Positions 12,766 through 41,200 of a stretch of 64,000 nt of DNA are shown piece by piece. The stretch lies in the NCBI RefSeq assembly GCF_016097555.1, contig NC_054708.1, positions 1,802,382-1,866,381 on the forward strand. Reading direction: 5' to 3'. The notes beneath the pieces are model-generated. The model saw only the letters and a list, made by a program, of their open reading frames with translations. It was not told where the DNA came from and made no database searches. Position 1 is the first letter of the stretch, and every line of letters begins with the position of its first letter. Source of the DNA: Gigantopelta aegis (lineage: Eukaryota > Mollusca > Gastropoda > Neomphalida > Peltospiridae). The position numbers and the translations under genes are program-made.

Positions 12766-13042
12766 TGGTAAAGCGCTCCCCTGGTCGGGGCGAGGCGTAG
12801 CCCGGTGGTAAAGCGCTCCCCTGGTCGTGGCGAGGCGTAGCTCGGTTGTAAAGCGCTCCCCTGGTCGGGGCGAGGCGTAGCCCGGTGGTAAAGCGCTCCC
12901 CTGGTCGGGGCGAGGCGTAGCCCGGTGGTAAAGCGCTCCCCTGGCCGGGGCGATGCGTAGCCCGGATGGTAAAGCGCTCCCCTGGTCGGGGCGAGGCGTT
13001 GTAAAGCGCTCCCCTGGTCAGGGCGAGGCGTAGCCCGGTGGT
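12763..13042 (+). repeat. Array of SINE head (tRNA-like A-box) units, about six copies
   Basis: About 47-bp units: GGTGGTAAAGCGCTCCCCTG then GTCGGGGCGAGGCGTAGCCC. The TAGCCCGGTGGTAAAGCGCTC part equals the 5' end of the tRNA-derived SINEs here (compare 14930 and 15497). Each unit thus carries a pol III A-box-like sequence, without a B box. Confidence 0.9.
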
Positions 13043-13287
13043 GTTTTAATTACATATGTTTTCCAGTAAAATTGTAAATACCATCTCATATTTCTATCTA
13101 TAACAAGTCATTTATTGCCATTTTTGGACCGGTTGTTTGAATACCATAACAGGTCATGATAATACCGACACATTTTTATGGTTTTTATTCCAGGTATTTT
13201 TATAACTAATATGTAAGACTGGAAAATCACCTGGGTATAATTTTGATTAGTACTTTAGCAGATAATTTTCATACAAGTTTATACATT

Positions 13288-13420
13288 TTGCAGTCGGTGA
13301 GCTTTACCGACGACAGTAAATTTTTATCCGGCGGCACAAAAGTGCCATCGGTGACGCCCCCGACCGACTGCCGTTCATATCTCACCGACGGCAGTTGCCG
13401 CATTTAAGTTCTAGCCCTGA
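13288..13420. mobile_element. Palindrome-rich element end (CCGTCGGTGA repeats), copy 1
   Basis: Several direct and inverted CACCGACGGCA pieces ending GTTCTAGCCCTG. Matches 56998-57151, which is the right end of a larger element there. Confidence 0.7.
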
Positions 13421-13837
13421 ATAGGCTATTTTTGAGAGCTGTCGAAGACTAATGAGTCGAACTTCCAAGGGAGCGAGTTGTGTGGTGCCAATGCAAGTGA
13501 GTCCTCTATAATTCAGGCCCACGCCCATACAGAAATCGGGGATGGGGGCGATATGGGGGGCGGAGTGGGGGGGGGTAAATGCCTCCACTTAAGAAGGAAA
13601 AACGTTTGTTTTGTTTAAAGACATCACTAGAGCACCTTGATTTACTATTAATATGTATTTACTAAGAGCTTCCTTTATAAACAAATGTAATAATTATAAA
13701 ATTAGTAAAAAAATAATAATTATTGTCATGTAATTTAATTTCTATGTTGAGGGGCACCCGAACCTGAAGTGCCCCCCTCCCCCGGTCTAAATCCGGCCCT
13801 GTTTACTGGTGTATCTCAGTATACTGATTAGGGTTTT

Positions 13838-14046
13838 TCACATCCCAACCAGTGCCCCACGACTGTCATATAAAAGGACGTGTCTGTGGGATGGTAATAT
13901 ATAAAATATCCCTTGCTACTAATGAAACAAAGTGGCGGGTTTCCTCTCTAAGATATATGTCAAAATTATCAATGTTTGACATCCAATTTAGCCAATGAAT
14001 AATATAACTCAATGTGCTCAGCCTCTGGTCGTGTTGTTAAACAAAT
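13838..14046 (+). mobile_element. SINE 3' part
   Basis: CCAGTGCCCCACGACTG, TCCCTTGCTACTAATG, GGGTTTCCTCTCTAAGA, ATGTTTGACATCCAAT and a GTTGTTAAACAAA end match the SINE tail in plus orientation. Confidence 0.8.
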
Positions 14047-14163
14047 TTTTTTTTAACTTTTGTATTTAAAGGAAAGATTTAAAAAATGTGGCTTGTGCCT
14101 CCCTCCCCCAAACTAGATCCATCCCCTTTAGATACCGTTCCTAATTGCCTGATGACAGAGCAG

Positions 14164-14261
14164 TGTTCCCCACACGGTAGACCCCCTCCCCCCGCCTCCC
14201 CCCTCCTCCCCTCCCCTCCTCTCCTCCCTCTCCCCCTCCCCCTCCTCTCCTCTCCTCAGAT
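14164..14261 (+). repeat. C/T-rich tract flanked by a 30-bp direct repeat
   Basis: A pyrimidine tract upstream of PRDX6, with TTGCCTGATGACAGAGCAG on both sides (about 14145-14163 and 14274-14292). Confidence 0.85.
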
Positions 14262-14558
14262 TCCGTTCCTATTTGCCTGATGACAGAGCAGTTTTCATTT
14301 AGGTTGTAATTCGAATACTATTTCAGAAAACTATTCAAATTCCCGGAAACATTCTATCATAGGCCCTACAAAGGTGTAGGCTTGTGAGATTTCCCGATAC
14401 TGCAGCAAGTGGTTGCACGTCACTGAAGGATTTGAACACGTGACATGGATATATATGTCACTTATCGCTGGGTTCGTGAGATCAAGGCTGCCGCCGAGTG
14501 GGTCACAGCGCCGTAACGTCCCGACTGTGTAACAGTGTGCTCGTGTGTGAAGATCACA

Positions 14559-30587
<16,029 letters not shown>

Positions 30588-31178
30588 ACTGGTTCCCATC
30601 ATACACAGTGCTCTAGATGCCACCTGTAGAGCAATCGTATATCAAATATTTTATATTCATTGTTTCAGAATCGTTTTTAATCATGTTATATCCAATAATA
30701 AGCATTATATTTAATTTTTAATTTAAATAATAACGATGATAGTTATTCCACGTAGTATTGGTTTGAACAGACTGATGATGTAACACTATCAGTCGTGACT
30801 TTACTGTTCTTCAAACTCCAGGAGAGCTGAATTTCTTTGCTAGTTTTAGCTAAAAATGTGACACAAAATAAATTAAAATGCAAGAAAATGGGCTGAAATA
30901 TTTCCAGATGTTTTATTCTCCAAATGATTATAGACTGATGCAGAGGTGGTTATACTTCAAGTGAAAAAACAAACATTTGTTGTGTGGTTGTTGTTTTTTT
31001 TAGGAAATTGTTAAATCGGGACAAATGCACATGTTTTTGTCAATTATCTTATGGAAAATTTAGTTGAAATATTTGTTATATTTAGTTTTTATTTGTTAAA
31101 AGCCAGATGTTATAATTATGCAAATATTGTTATAATTAGGCTAATAATTTTATAATTATGCAAAAAATGTCAGTGATA

Positions 31179-31184
31179 AATAAA
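31179..31184 (+). promoter_or_regulatory. PRDX6: Candidate PRDX6 polyadenylation signal
   Basis: AATAAA about 590 bases after the stop codon, at the end of an AT-rich stretch. Other weaker candidates exist (for example near 30868), so the actual 3' end is uncertain. Confidence 0.4.
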
Positions 31185-31506
31185 GTTCACATATTTCAAT
31201 GTACATTGTAGCTTTGTTATTAGGATATCTAGGTTGCATTATCAGCATTTATGGGCCTAACATGTTTTATGGAATATCTTATGTTGTACAATAGGCACTG
31301 CCCACACACACACACACAAATACCCACCCATCTCCCAAACAACCCCCCCCCCAACCCCCCCCCACCCCCTACCCCCATCTATCACATACTTGTTAATAGA
31401 TGTATTAATAATGCACGATAAACAATATATATAAATCTACAGAGACCAAAAAAATGATATTCAATAAAAAATATTTATGTAGAAATGATTTTTTTAAATA
31501 TTTTCA

Positions 31507-32694
31507 TTTCTAGTTTGATACATTTAGTAGTTACACATTTGTAACAGACGTAGTTCAGTGTTTTCAATGTCCCAAGCAGTGATTTCTAGTTTGATACATT
31601 TAGTAGTTACACCTTTGTAACATACATAGTTCAGTGTTTTCAATGTCCCAAGCAGTGATTTCTAGGGGTGCAACGATACGGTCAAAACCGTATTGCGATA
31701 TATTGCGATATAAGAAACCGTATTGCAATATGTATTGCAATATAGTTGATATTATTTAAATTTAATATTTATGGGTTGGTTTTTTTTTTTAATGAAAACA
31801 GAAGGCATAACTTTTTAATGATTTTTATTAGTTTCAGCTGTCAGGCTAAATGTTTTAGGCCATATTTTTATTTTTTAACACAATACTTGTCTACTAGAAC
31901 ACCGGTGTGACGGTGTCAAACTATTTATAAATTGTCACATTCGGAAATCCTTACTTACTATCGGGCTTTTCCGTTGCTGCTCGCTTAACACGGAAATGTA
32001 CGTATTGAGTCGCTATGTTTCGGCAGATCGACCAAACCAGAGCCGAGGTTATTAGCCGAGGTATTTTGAACGATCGGCTGAAGTATTCTGAGTTCAGTGA
32101 AAAACAGCGAATTGTGATTCTCACTTGTTGGTTTATTTCTTTGAAGATGATAGCCGTAGCCGTATTCCAACGTAAATGAACAATGAATGATAATGTGTAA
32201 GTAACAAAACATTTATTTGTAATTATCGTTAACTGGTTATTTTCAATGGACATTAAACACGTTTTGTTTAGAAGTCAGAACCAAGTATAACCGACCTATC
32301 ACTTCGTATGCCAACAAGTAAGCCGACTACGCTTAACGTGATAGTTGCACTTCCTGTCACCACCAATTAATAAAATGATGTGGTTTTTGTTTGTTTATTT
32401 GCCTATTTCAAGTCAAATAAAATACAAGGAAAAAAAATAGCGTATAAAAATCGTGATACGCAAAACTGTACCGCGGTTCGTATCGAGCTGATCAATTATC
32501 GCGGTATACCGGTATACCGGTTTATCGTTGCAGCACTAGTGATTTCTAGTTGGATACATTTAGTAGTTACACCTTTGTAACATACATAGTTCAGTGTTTT
32601 CAATGTCCCAAGCAGTGATTTCTAGTTGGATACATTTAGTAGTTACACCTTTGTAACATACGTAGTTCAGTGTTTTCAATGTCCCAAGCAGTAA
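31507..32694 (+). repeat. 76-bp tandem repeat, four copies, split by a hAT-like element
   Basis: Units TTTCTAGTTTGATACATTTA then GTAGTTACACCTTTGTAACAT and CAATGTCCCAAGCAGTGA; two lie before and two after 31663-32538. Confidence 0.92.
31663..32538 (+). mobile_element. Non-autonomous hAT-like element, copy 1
   Basis: 876 bp with ends TAGGGGTGCAACGATA and TAGTGCTGCAACGATAA (complement) and an exact 8-bp duplication GTGATTTC (31655-31662, 32539-32546). An undisturbed site is visible in the neighbouring 76-bp units. Confidence 0.88.
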
Positions 32695-33116
32695 TTTTTG
32701 CTTTATTTAAAGTGAGAAGGAAAACAAGTTTCTGAAACTGGTATCAATAATGTAAAATGTATATTATACATGCATTCATAAACTTGTTTAAAAAATGAAT
32801 GAATGAATGTTTAACGACACCCCAAAATTGTTTAAAAATTGATTTAACCATATGTAAATGAAGATATACGTATAAGCATTTAATAATTGGACAAAGAATG
32901 ATCTCATTTTACTGCCTGCTTCAGTGACTGGCAACTGTCATTAGCAGCCTGTTTTAGCAGGTAACTAATACAGGGACGGAACTAATGAGGTGACATGCTG
33001 GGCTGGTTATCCCCATTTACCCCAGAGATGACAATTTTGTTTTCATTTACTGTTAATATTTGCAAGTATTTTTCAAATTTAATTATAAGTATTGTCTGTC
33101 ATTTCTGTCCACAAAC

Positions 33117-33480
33117 CAATGTATTATATAGCATGTCGGAGGCCCTGATAAGGTCTTTCAACTAACCAGTGTATTGTATAGCATGTCGGAGGCCCTGATA
33201 TGGTCTTTCAACTAACCAGTGTATTGTATAGCATGTCGGAGGCCCCGATAAGGTCTTTCAACTAACCAGTGTATTGTATAGCATGTCGGAGGCCCCGATA
33301 AGGTCTTTCAACTAACCAGTGTATTGTATAGCATGTCGGATGCCCAGTAAAGGTCTTTCAACTAACCAGTGTATTGTATAGCATGTCGGATGCCCAGTAA
33401 AGGTCTTTCAACTAACCAGTGTATTGTACAGCATGTCGGAGGCCCCAATAAGCTCTTTCAACTAACCAGTGTATTGAACA
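33117..33480 (+). repeat. 50-bp tandem repeat, about seven copies
   Basis: Unit AACCAGTGTATTGTATAGC then ATGTCGGAGGCCCCGATAAGG and TCTTTCAACT; lies between the PRDX6 and RING ligase 3' ends. Confidence 0.93.
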
Positions 33481-33499
33481 TCATGTCCGAGAAAACCTA

Positions 33500-34260
33500 T
33501 TGCAACTGGTGTTTAACAGTATGTCGGAGAAAAACTTTCCACCAAAATCGAAGTCTTTCAAGTAACCAGAATACTGACAGTTGGTCACTATTCAGAATAA
33601 ACTGGATACAAACAGGAAAAGTAGTTGCTCATTTAGTAACTAGGTAAACCACTTCAGTTCAACATCAACTTAATGGAATTTGATACAAAAAAACAATCCA
33701 AGACCTCCACCAAGCACAGATAACTTAAAAAAAAGAATCTTAATATGGAAACAAATGTCACAGAATTTGTGTTGAAAATCTTTTATTTCAAGCTTTAGCA
33801 GAAACTGCTTGTTACAGAGATCTTACAATAAATTGCTTTTAATAAATATTTTATGTAAATTACAATTAAAAGTTTTCTAAATCCTTTTACTATAATATGC
33901 TATTACAGAGATCAGCACAGTGGGTGGAGTAAACGATACATTTAATATAAATAATACAATAAAATTAAATTATTGCTGTAATGTACAGCATGCCAGTACC
34001 ATGTCATTATGCATCCATCATTTATAATCTTAACTAACGATCAAAAGTATATACAAGATGACAGATAATCTGTAGATGTGGATGGATCGGATAGACAAAG
34101 AAAATTCAATTAACCAATGCAGCATCACAGTTTGGGGGTAAAACCTTTTAGAAAATATGAATATCAATTTGCATATAATTATTTATATATATATATGTGT
34201 GTGTATATCTGTTCTGTTAAAGCTGCAATCCCAGCTTTCCATCTTGTAAACATTTTACTA
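33500..34260. other. Intergenic AT-rich sequence
   Basis: Between the convergent 3' ends of PRDX6 and the RING ligase; nothing recognised. Confidence 0.4.
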
Positions 34261-34263
34261 ATG

Positions 34264-34516
34264 TAAATGTTAGTTAGTTTTGTGTAACGACACCACTAGA
34301 GCACAATGATTTATTAATCACCAGCTACTGGATGTCAAACATTTACTAATTTTGATGTATACATTTTTCCATTAGAAGGAAGGAATATTTTATATGCACC
34401 ATCTCACAGACAGGTTAACACAAACAACAGCCTAATGGCCGTACTGATGGGGATTGATCCTAGACTGACCACACATGAGATGAGCACTTTACTACTGGGC
34501 TACGAGCCGCCCTATC
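34264..34516 (-). mobile_element. tRNA-derived SINE
   Basis: TAACGACACCACTAGAGCAC, TGGATGTCAAACATTTACT, GGGGATTGATCCTAGACTG, TACTGGGCTACGAGC. Confidence 0.83.
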
Positions 34517-35344
34517 AAAGAACAATAACCCTGACTCGTAAGATAAAATACATTTAAAAATATATCGGAGATTGCAGCTTTAAAATTAGATACTATTTAT
34601 GAATACAGCAACAGACGGATGACCAGACATGGATGAAGACAGACAGAAAACCTGATGTGTTACAATATGTAAAGACAGGCACCAGCAACAAGGCTAAATG
34701 TGACAATATTATATCGGTGTTAACTGATAACATGGTCGGATTCACGGAGCAAGTAGATTGTTAGCTCGCGTCATGCACTGCAAGGGGTCAAACAATAAAA
34801 CACAGGGTGTTTATTAACAATCAAAGTCTACAACAAAAACACACACAGTCACAATGCATGGCCGCAGAACTGTAAAATGTAAATAAAAATATAAAATATA
34901 CATTTAATGTATAAATACAACAGACTTTCAACAGATATATTAAATTTCAACAAATATATAAATTTTGTTTGCAGTAAGAATGGTGGAATGATGGGACAGT
35001 TCCAAACCATTGCAATTTGTTGGATCAAATAAAATACATGTAATTACTTACAGTACTTGATCCAATATGATTCAATTAAATAATTCATTACAATTGCAAA
35101 TATTATGACTGATTAATAACAAAACATAGATCCTTTTGCAATGTATTATGTTCAAGTTACTACCGGTAAATAGGACTTTGTAGGTGTATTTAAACATTTT
35201 GCTGGACTGGTTTAATTCCGTGGTAGAATGTTTATGCAATTTCTAAAGGGATTTGGGGAGCATGCACCCCTGGACAATTTTAAAAACTAGATTACCTAAA
35301 ATAGGATCAACTCAAATTCTAATCCTTTTCATTTAAATGCAATT

Positions 35345-35775
35345 TCCTGATTACATACAATGTATGTCACCAAAGGCTCCCACAACCACACACACACCTC
35401 ATCCATACCAGTGAGATACTGACCAGTTATTACTAATTTAAATAAATTTCCTGGTTACATAAAAATGTATGTCAACAAAGGCTCCCTCCCCCCACCCCAC
35501 TCATACCAGTGAGATACAGACCAGTTATTACTAATTAAAATACAATTTCCTGGTTACATACAATGTACATGTATGTCAACAAAGGCTTCCACCCCCCACC
35601 CCCCACACACCCCACTCATACTAGTGAGATACAGACCAGTTATTACTAATTAAAATACAATTTCCTGGTTACATACAATGTATATGTATGTCAACAAATC
35701 CCCCCCCCCCCCACACACCCCCACCCCACCCATACTAGTGAGATACAGACCAGTTATTACTACTAATTAAAGTGT
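35345..35775 (+). repeat. Tandem repeat of about 110 bp, four copies
   Basis: Units contain AATTTCCTGGTTACATACAA, ATGTCAACAAAGGCTCCC, a C-rich stretch and AGTGAGATACAGACCAGTTA. Confidence 0.9.
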
Positions 35776-35811
35776 TGGAAACATCCCATCTACATAACAT
35801 ACTCGGAACAA

Positions 35812-36030
35812 GGAAGTAAATGGTTTATTTAACGATGCACTCAACACATTTTATTTACGGTTATACAGCGTTGGACATATGGTTAAGGACCACACACAGT
35901 GGAAAGCTGCTGTCGCCACTTCATGGGCTATATATATGCACCATCCCACAGACAGGATAGTACATACCACGGCCTTTGTTACACCAGTTGTGGAGCACTG
36001 GTTGGAACAAATACTCGGAACAGGACCAAT
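35812..36030 (-). mobile_element. SINE, second family, head missing
   Basis: GTTTATTTAACGATGCACTC, ACATATGGTTAAGGACCACA, CCCACAGACAGGATAGTACA, then a junction in the GGTTGGAACAA region. Confidence 0.82.
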
Positions 36031-36376
36031 GAAAGTAAATCAAATTGACGACAACACCAGGTATTTCCATATTAATAATCAGTCCTTTCACAAAACATAC
36101 CTTCATGATGGAAGTTTGGAAACCCAAATGTTATAACAACATTTTACATAAATGCAAGCAATTACCAGTATGGATAGAAAAAGACTGGTAGGGAAAGGTT
36201 AACTAATTTATGTGATCAATGCTATGAACAATTGGCAATAAAAACTGCTGTAGAGATTGGGTTTGTAACTCCTGACGTGTTACTAAAGGGAGCGGTGCCA
36301 TTAATTCCCCCTTTTAAGGATTTTAAAAAAGACCCAACCTATACAAGATAGTACACGAAAGAGGAATATAAATTAC

Positions 36377-37440
36377 TAGTGCTGCAACGATAAACCAGTA
36401 TACCGCGATAATTGATCAGCTCGATACGAACTGCGGTACAGTTTTGCATATCGTGATTCTTATATGCTATTGTTTTCCTCGTATCTTATTTGACTTGAAA
36501 TAGGCAAACAAACAAACAAAAACCACATGATTTTATTAATTAGTGATGACAGGAAATGTAACAATCACGTCAAGCGTAGTCGGCTTACTTGTTGGCATAT
36601 AAAGTGATAAGTCGGTTATACCTGGTTCTAACTTCTAAACAAAACGTGTCAGAAGTCCAATGGAAATAACCAGTTAACGATAATTACAAATAAATGTTTT
36701 GTTAATTACACATTATTATTCATTGTTCATTCACAATTAAATACGGCTACGGCTATCATATTCAAAGAAATAAACCAATAAGTGAGAATCGCACTCAGCT
36801 GTTTTTCCATGAACTCGGAATACTTCGGCCGATCGTTCAAAACACCTCGGCCAATAACCTCTGGTTCGGTCGATCTGCCGAAATATTGCGATTCAATACG
36901 TACATTTCCGTGTCAAGCGAGCAGCAACGGAAAAACCCGATAGCAAGGATTTCCAAATGTAACAATTTAAAAACAGTTTAACACCGTCACACCGGTGTTC
37001 TAGTAGACTAGTATTTTGTTAAAAAATAAAAATGACCAAGAAGAACATTATGCAACAAATAAATGTCGTGGTTTATATAATCATTTAGGTCTATGATGGA
37101 ATGAATATTACAAATATTTCGATTTATATACTTAGTATTACTTATTTAACTCAAACTAGCTATGTCAAGTTTTATTCACAAAAAACACGTGCAACAATTA
37201 TTAAGCAACTGACCATCAAAGAAACGTCGACGTGTTTGATGTTTGTAATGATGGGTTTAGCCTGACAGCTGAAACTAATAAAGATCATTAATAAGTTTAT
37301 GCATTCTGCTTTCATTAAAAAAACCCACCCATAAACATTAAATTTAAATAATATCAACTATATTGCAATACATATCGCAATACGGTTTCTTATATCGCAA
37401 TATATCGCAATACGGTTTTGACCGTATCGTTGCACCCCTA
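36377..37440 (-). mobile_element. Non-autonomous hAT-like element, copy 2, inverted to copy 1
   Basis: 1064 bp, same ends as copy 1 in opposite orientation, with exact 8-bp duplication TAAATTAC at 36369-36376 and 37441-37448. It keeps roughly 190 bp that copy 1 lacks. Confidence 0.88.
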
Positions 37441-37595
37441 TAAATTACCATGTCACTCAAGGCGGCAGAATGTTCATTACTTTCAACAGGAATTTCAGTA
37501 AATATTTACAAGAAATATAAATTACCATGTCACTCATGGCGGTAAAATGTTCATTACTTTCAACAGGAATTTCAATAAATATTTACAAGAAATAT
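37441..37595 (+). repeat. 77-bp tandem duplication
   Basis: Two units TATAAATTACCATGTCACTC, GCGGCAGAATGTTCATTAC, ending ATATTTACAAGAAA. Confidence 0.88.
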
Positions 37596-37599
37596 AATA

Positions 37600-38257
37600 A
37601 ACCATTCGTTAAGATGTCAATTTTATGAAAATATATTTAAATATATTTTTACATGTATATTGGAGGGTTAATTCAAGCATCTTCATATAAAAATAAACAC
37701 ACACACACATTTTACATTGTCCTGTAAATCTTTGATAAGAATATAATAGTTTCACTTCTGGTTTTATACAAAATGAGTAAACTTAAGTATAAGTATTGCA
37801 ATTTCACAGCATATCCTGATTTTAAAGTGAAACGATTTGTTTTTATTACAACATTAAAATATTAAGTTTAAGATGACCCCCCGCCCTCCTGTTTGTCCAA
37901 TATAACATACCACAAAATTACTACTGGATGTTATACAATGTATTTATAGTGTTCAAAGCCAAAATGATGGGACATAAAGTGTCTTTTCTGTCGTTGACCA
38001 TAATCATTTTTGGGATTCAAATTAAACATGGAAAGAAATCTTTATGTTTCATTTCATTTGGATAATGTCAGCAAGAAGAAACCAGTCTCTGGAGTAAATA
38101 CAATTGTAGAGAGAGGACATAATGTCACTTTGTCCTTCCACTGTCTGGATTATCAACCTCTCAATTTGTTACACAGTCGATGTTATTGAGCTTTCACTCG
38201 ATGTGTTTTGGAGTTGTTATCACAGATACTTGTCCCATGCCTTGGGTCTAGCAGGAT
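37600..38257 (-). other. Probable 3' UTR of the RING ligase
   Basis: Follows the TAA stop on the minus strand. An AATAAA on the minus strand near 37848 is one possible poly(A) signal; the true end cannot be fixed by eye. Confidence 0.35.
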
Positions 38258-41200
38258 TTAACTAGTCGAGATGTTGTTACGACAGACAGGACAAGTTGCA
38301 TTCCTCTGTAACGACAAAATAAACAACTGAAGAACACGGAACAAAGACATTTGAGAATAATAAGAGAATAAAGTTTACACATGCTAGAAAAACACTTTTA
38401 TCCTGCAACCTCTGTTTCTATTGGCCAACTATGATGACCGATTAAAGCAAAGTCACAAACGTATACTAGCAGATTATCACTTTTGATGTCACATGCATAG
38501 CTGCATTACAACATTGCTCATTTGACCTCCAGGTCGTACCTTCCCAGGATAAAGCCGACATCCTACATCACTGACTAGTTATTCTCTGTTTATTTCTACG
38601 TTATCATCTTGGACTATTAATGAGTGAGAAGCAACTTGGTGGAAAAACAAAAAACGTCATCCAAAGTGCTAGGGGCACAGGGTTTATTCTTCTTAGTGAA
38701 CTCACTGAATGATTCCCTTTCCAACCTGTGATTCATGACTGACATCCAAGATCATGGTCCTGTCAGTGAGGCAGCACACATAAAAGCACTTCCTGCTGAT
38801 CAATAAAATAGCCTATCTGGCAGAGAAGATTTCTTTTCACTTTCTAGATAACAAATTGTACATACCAATTTTAGACAGCAAACAGCTGTGTACCAATACA
38901 TTCTCTAGATCAAGTAACATAGACTTAGAAATTGGTATTGGTAGTATTGGTATTTCAGTGGACAGTTTGACTTTGACGTCTAAGTCATCACCATGGAACA
39001 GCCTATCTTTAAATTCAACTCCAATGTAGGTTGGTGTTAATTTTACCGTGAGCCACTCGTCAATACAGGCTGTGTGGTACTCGTGATATCTCACCTTGAG
39101 CCACTCGTCAATACAGGCTGCGTGGTACCCGTGATATCTCACCTTGAGCCACTCGTCAATACAGGCTATGTGGTACTCGTGATATCTCACCGTGAGCCAT
39201 TTGTCAATACATTCTGTGTGGTACTCATGATATCTTACCTTTGCCACTCTTCAATACATGCTGTGTGGTACTCGTGATATCTCACCTTGAGCCACTCTTC
39301 AATACATTCTGTGTGATACCCGTGATATCTTACCTTTGCCACTCTTCAGTACATGCTGTGTGGTACTCCTGATATCTCACCTTGAGCCATTCATCAATAC
39401 AGGCTGTGTGGTACTCGTAATGTCTCACATTGAGCCACTCGTCAATACAGGCTGTGTGGTACCCGTGATATCTTACCTTGAGCCACTCATCAATACAGGC
39501 TGTGTGGTACTTGTGATATCTTACCTTGAGCCACTCATCAATACAGGCTGTGTGGTTCTCATATCTTACCTTGAGCCACTCATCAATACAGGCTGTGTGG
39601 TACTTGTGATATCTTACCGTGAGCCACTTGTCAATACAGGCTGTGTGGTTCTCATGATATCTTACCTTGAGCCACTCGTCAATACAGGCTGTGTGGTACT
39701 CGTGTGTACACGGCAATATTCTCAATTCTTCTCCTGTTTCAAACTTCGCAAGACATATCTGACAGTCTGTGTTCTGAGGTCCGTTGAGCTGGTACTGGCG
39801 GGTGGGCAAAGCAGAAATACCTTCATTTGTCAATCCTTTGTGTTTAACTTCACCTAAACGTTCGGCCAGTTCCCACATGGACTGAAAATAAAGATTAACT
39901 TTGTCAGGAAACCTAAACAAAAAGTAACTGTAACCAGGCAACTAATGTATGAGACATCATAAGATTTGTTCCTTTTCAAATAAAGCAATACATATCCCCT
40001 ATCAGACCGAACAAATTTGTTATCTCCTAAATTTAAGGCAATGCACCATGCTTATAAAAATGTTTAGAGTCTAGACTCAAGAGTCTAATAGAGTCTGAAA
40101 CTTTAACATCATCACAACACCATACAAACTGTACGCAAGTGACGTCATTAGAGATTGAGCCTAGACTCTAAAGGTTTTACAAGCGTGGGCCTATAACTCG
40201 GTGAGAAATGGTCAAATCCCTATGTAAGACTAACGTGATCTGTAAGTCTGCACTATAAAGCTATTAAAACAAATCATCTCAGAGTTGGGCACTAAAAGCA
40301 GGAAATTGTGTAAAAACAAAAAATGGAACAGAGATAAAAAACATTTTAAAGGAAAGTGCAGGGAACATTTTGTTGAGTATCGCATCACGATTCGCAGCGC
40401 AACTTTCAGAGATCGCTACACAATTAAAAAATTTAAACAGTAGTTACCAATCAATTTTCATTTGACTAGAAATATCGCTAATCAAGATTATGAAAACAAA
40501 ATGTTCCCTGAAGCGGTTACGAACTTGTATTAAAAAACGAAAATATAAACTGCTAAGTAAGTTTTGTGCCACTGTAGTGTAAGAATAAAACCTTTGAGAG
40601 TGAAAGAAGAGTTAAATTACTTCATATTGTTGACATTTCCCACTATTTTACTAACTACTTTATAATAAATAATCATATCTGCAACTGGTTGAATATACCT
40701 AGTACACCAGAATCTATCTACTTACATCGTAATCATTTAGATCAACATTTTCCTCGTTTAGATGTTCAAACTGAGGCGCCATCATAGCAAAGAGTAAACG
40801 TGGATCTCTCTACAGTAAAACAAATAAACAATTACTAGAAAGAAAATGAATAAATCTTTAACAAAATCTGAACACATCTTAAACTTAATAGCACATATTT
40901 TTTAACTCAAACTCATATTTACTTACTTGTACTCAACACAAACTGTTTTACATTGTATATGTTTAACTCAACCTCGTATTTACTTGGTTGTACTCAACAC
41001 AAAGTGTTTTACATTGTATTTTCAACTCAACCTCATATTTACTTGGTTGTACTCAACACAAACTGTTTTACATTGTATATGTTTAACTCAACCTCGTATT
41101 TACTTGGTTGTACCCAACACAAACTGTTTTACATTGTATATGTTTAACTCAACCTCGTATTTACTTGGTTGTACTCAACACAAACTGTTTTACATTGTAT

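Noticed and set aside
12763..13042. tRNA gene cluster
   Set aside because: Only the A-box half is present; no anticodon arm, B box or acceptor stem pairing.
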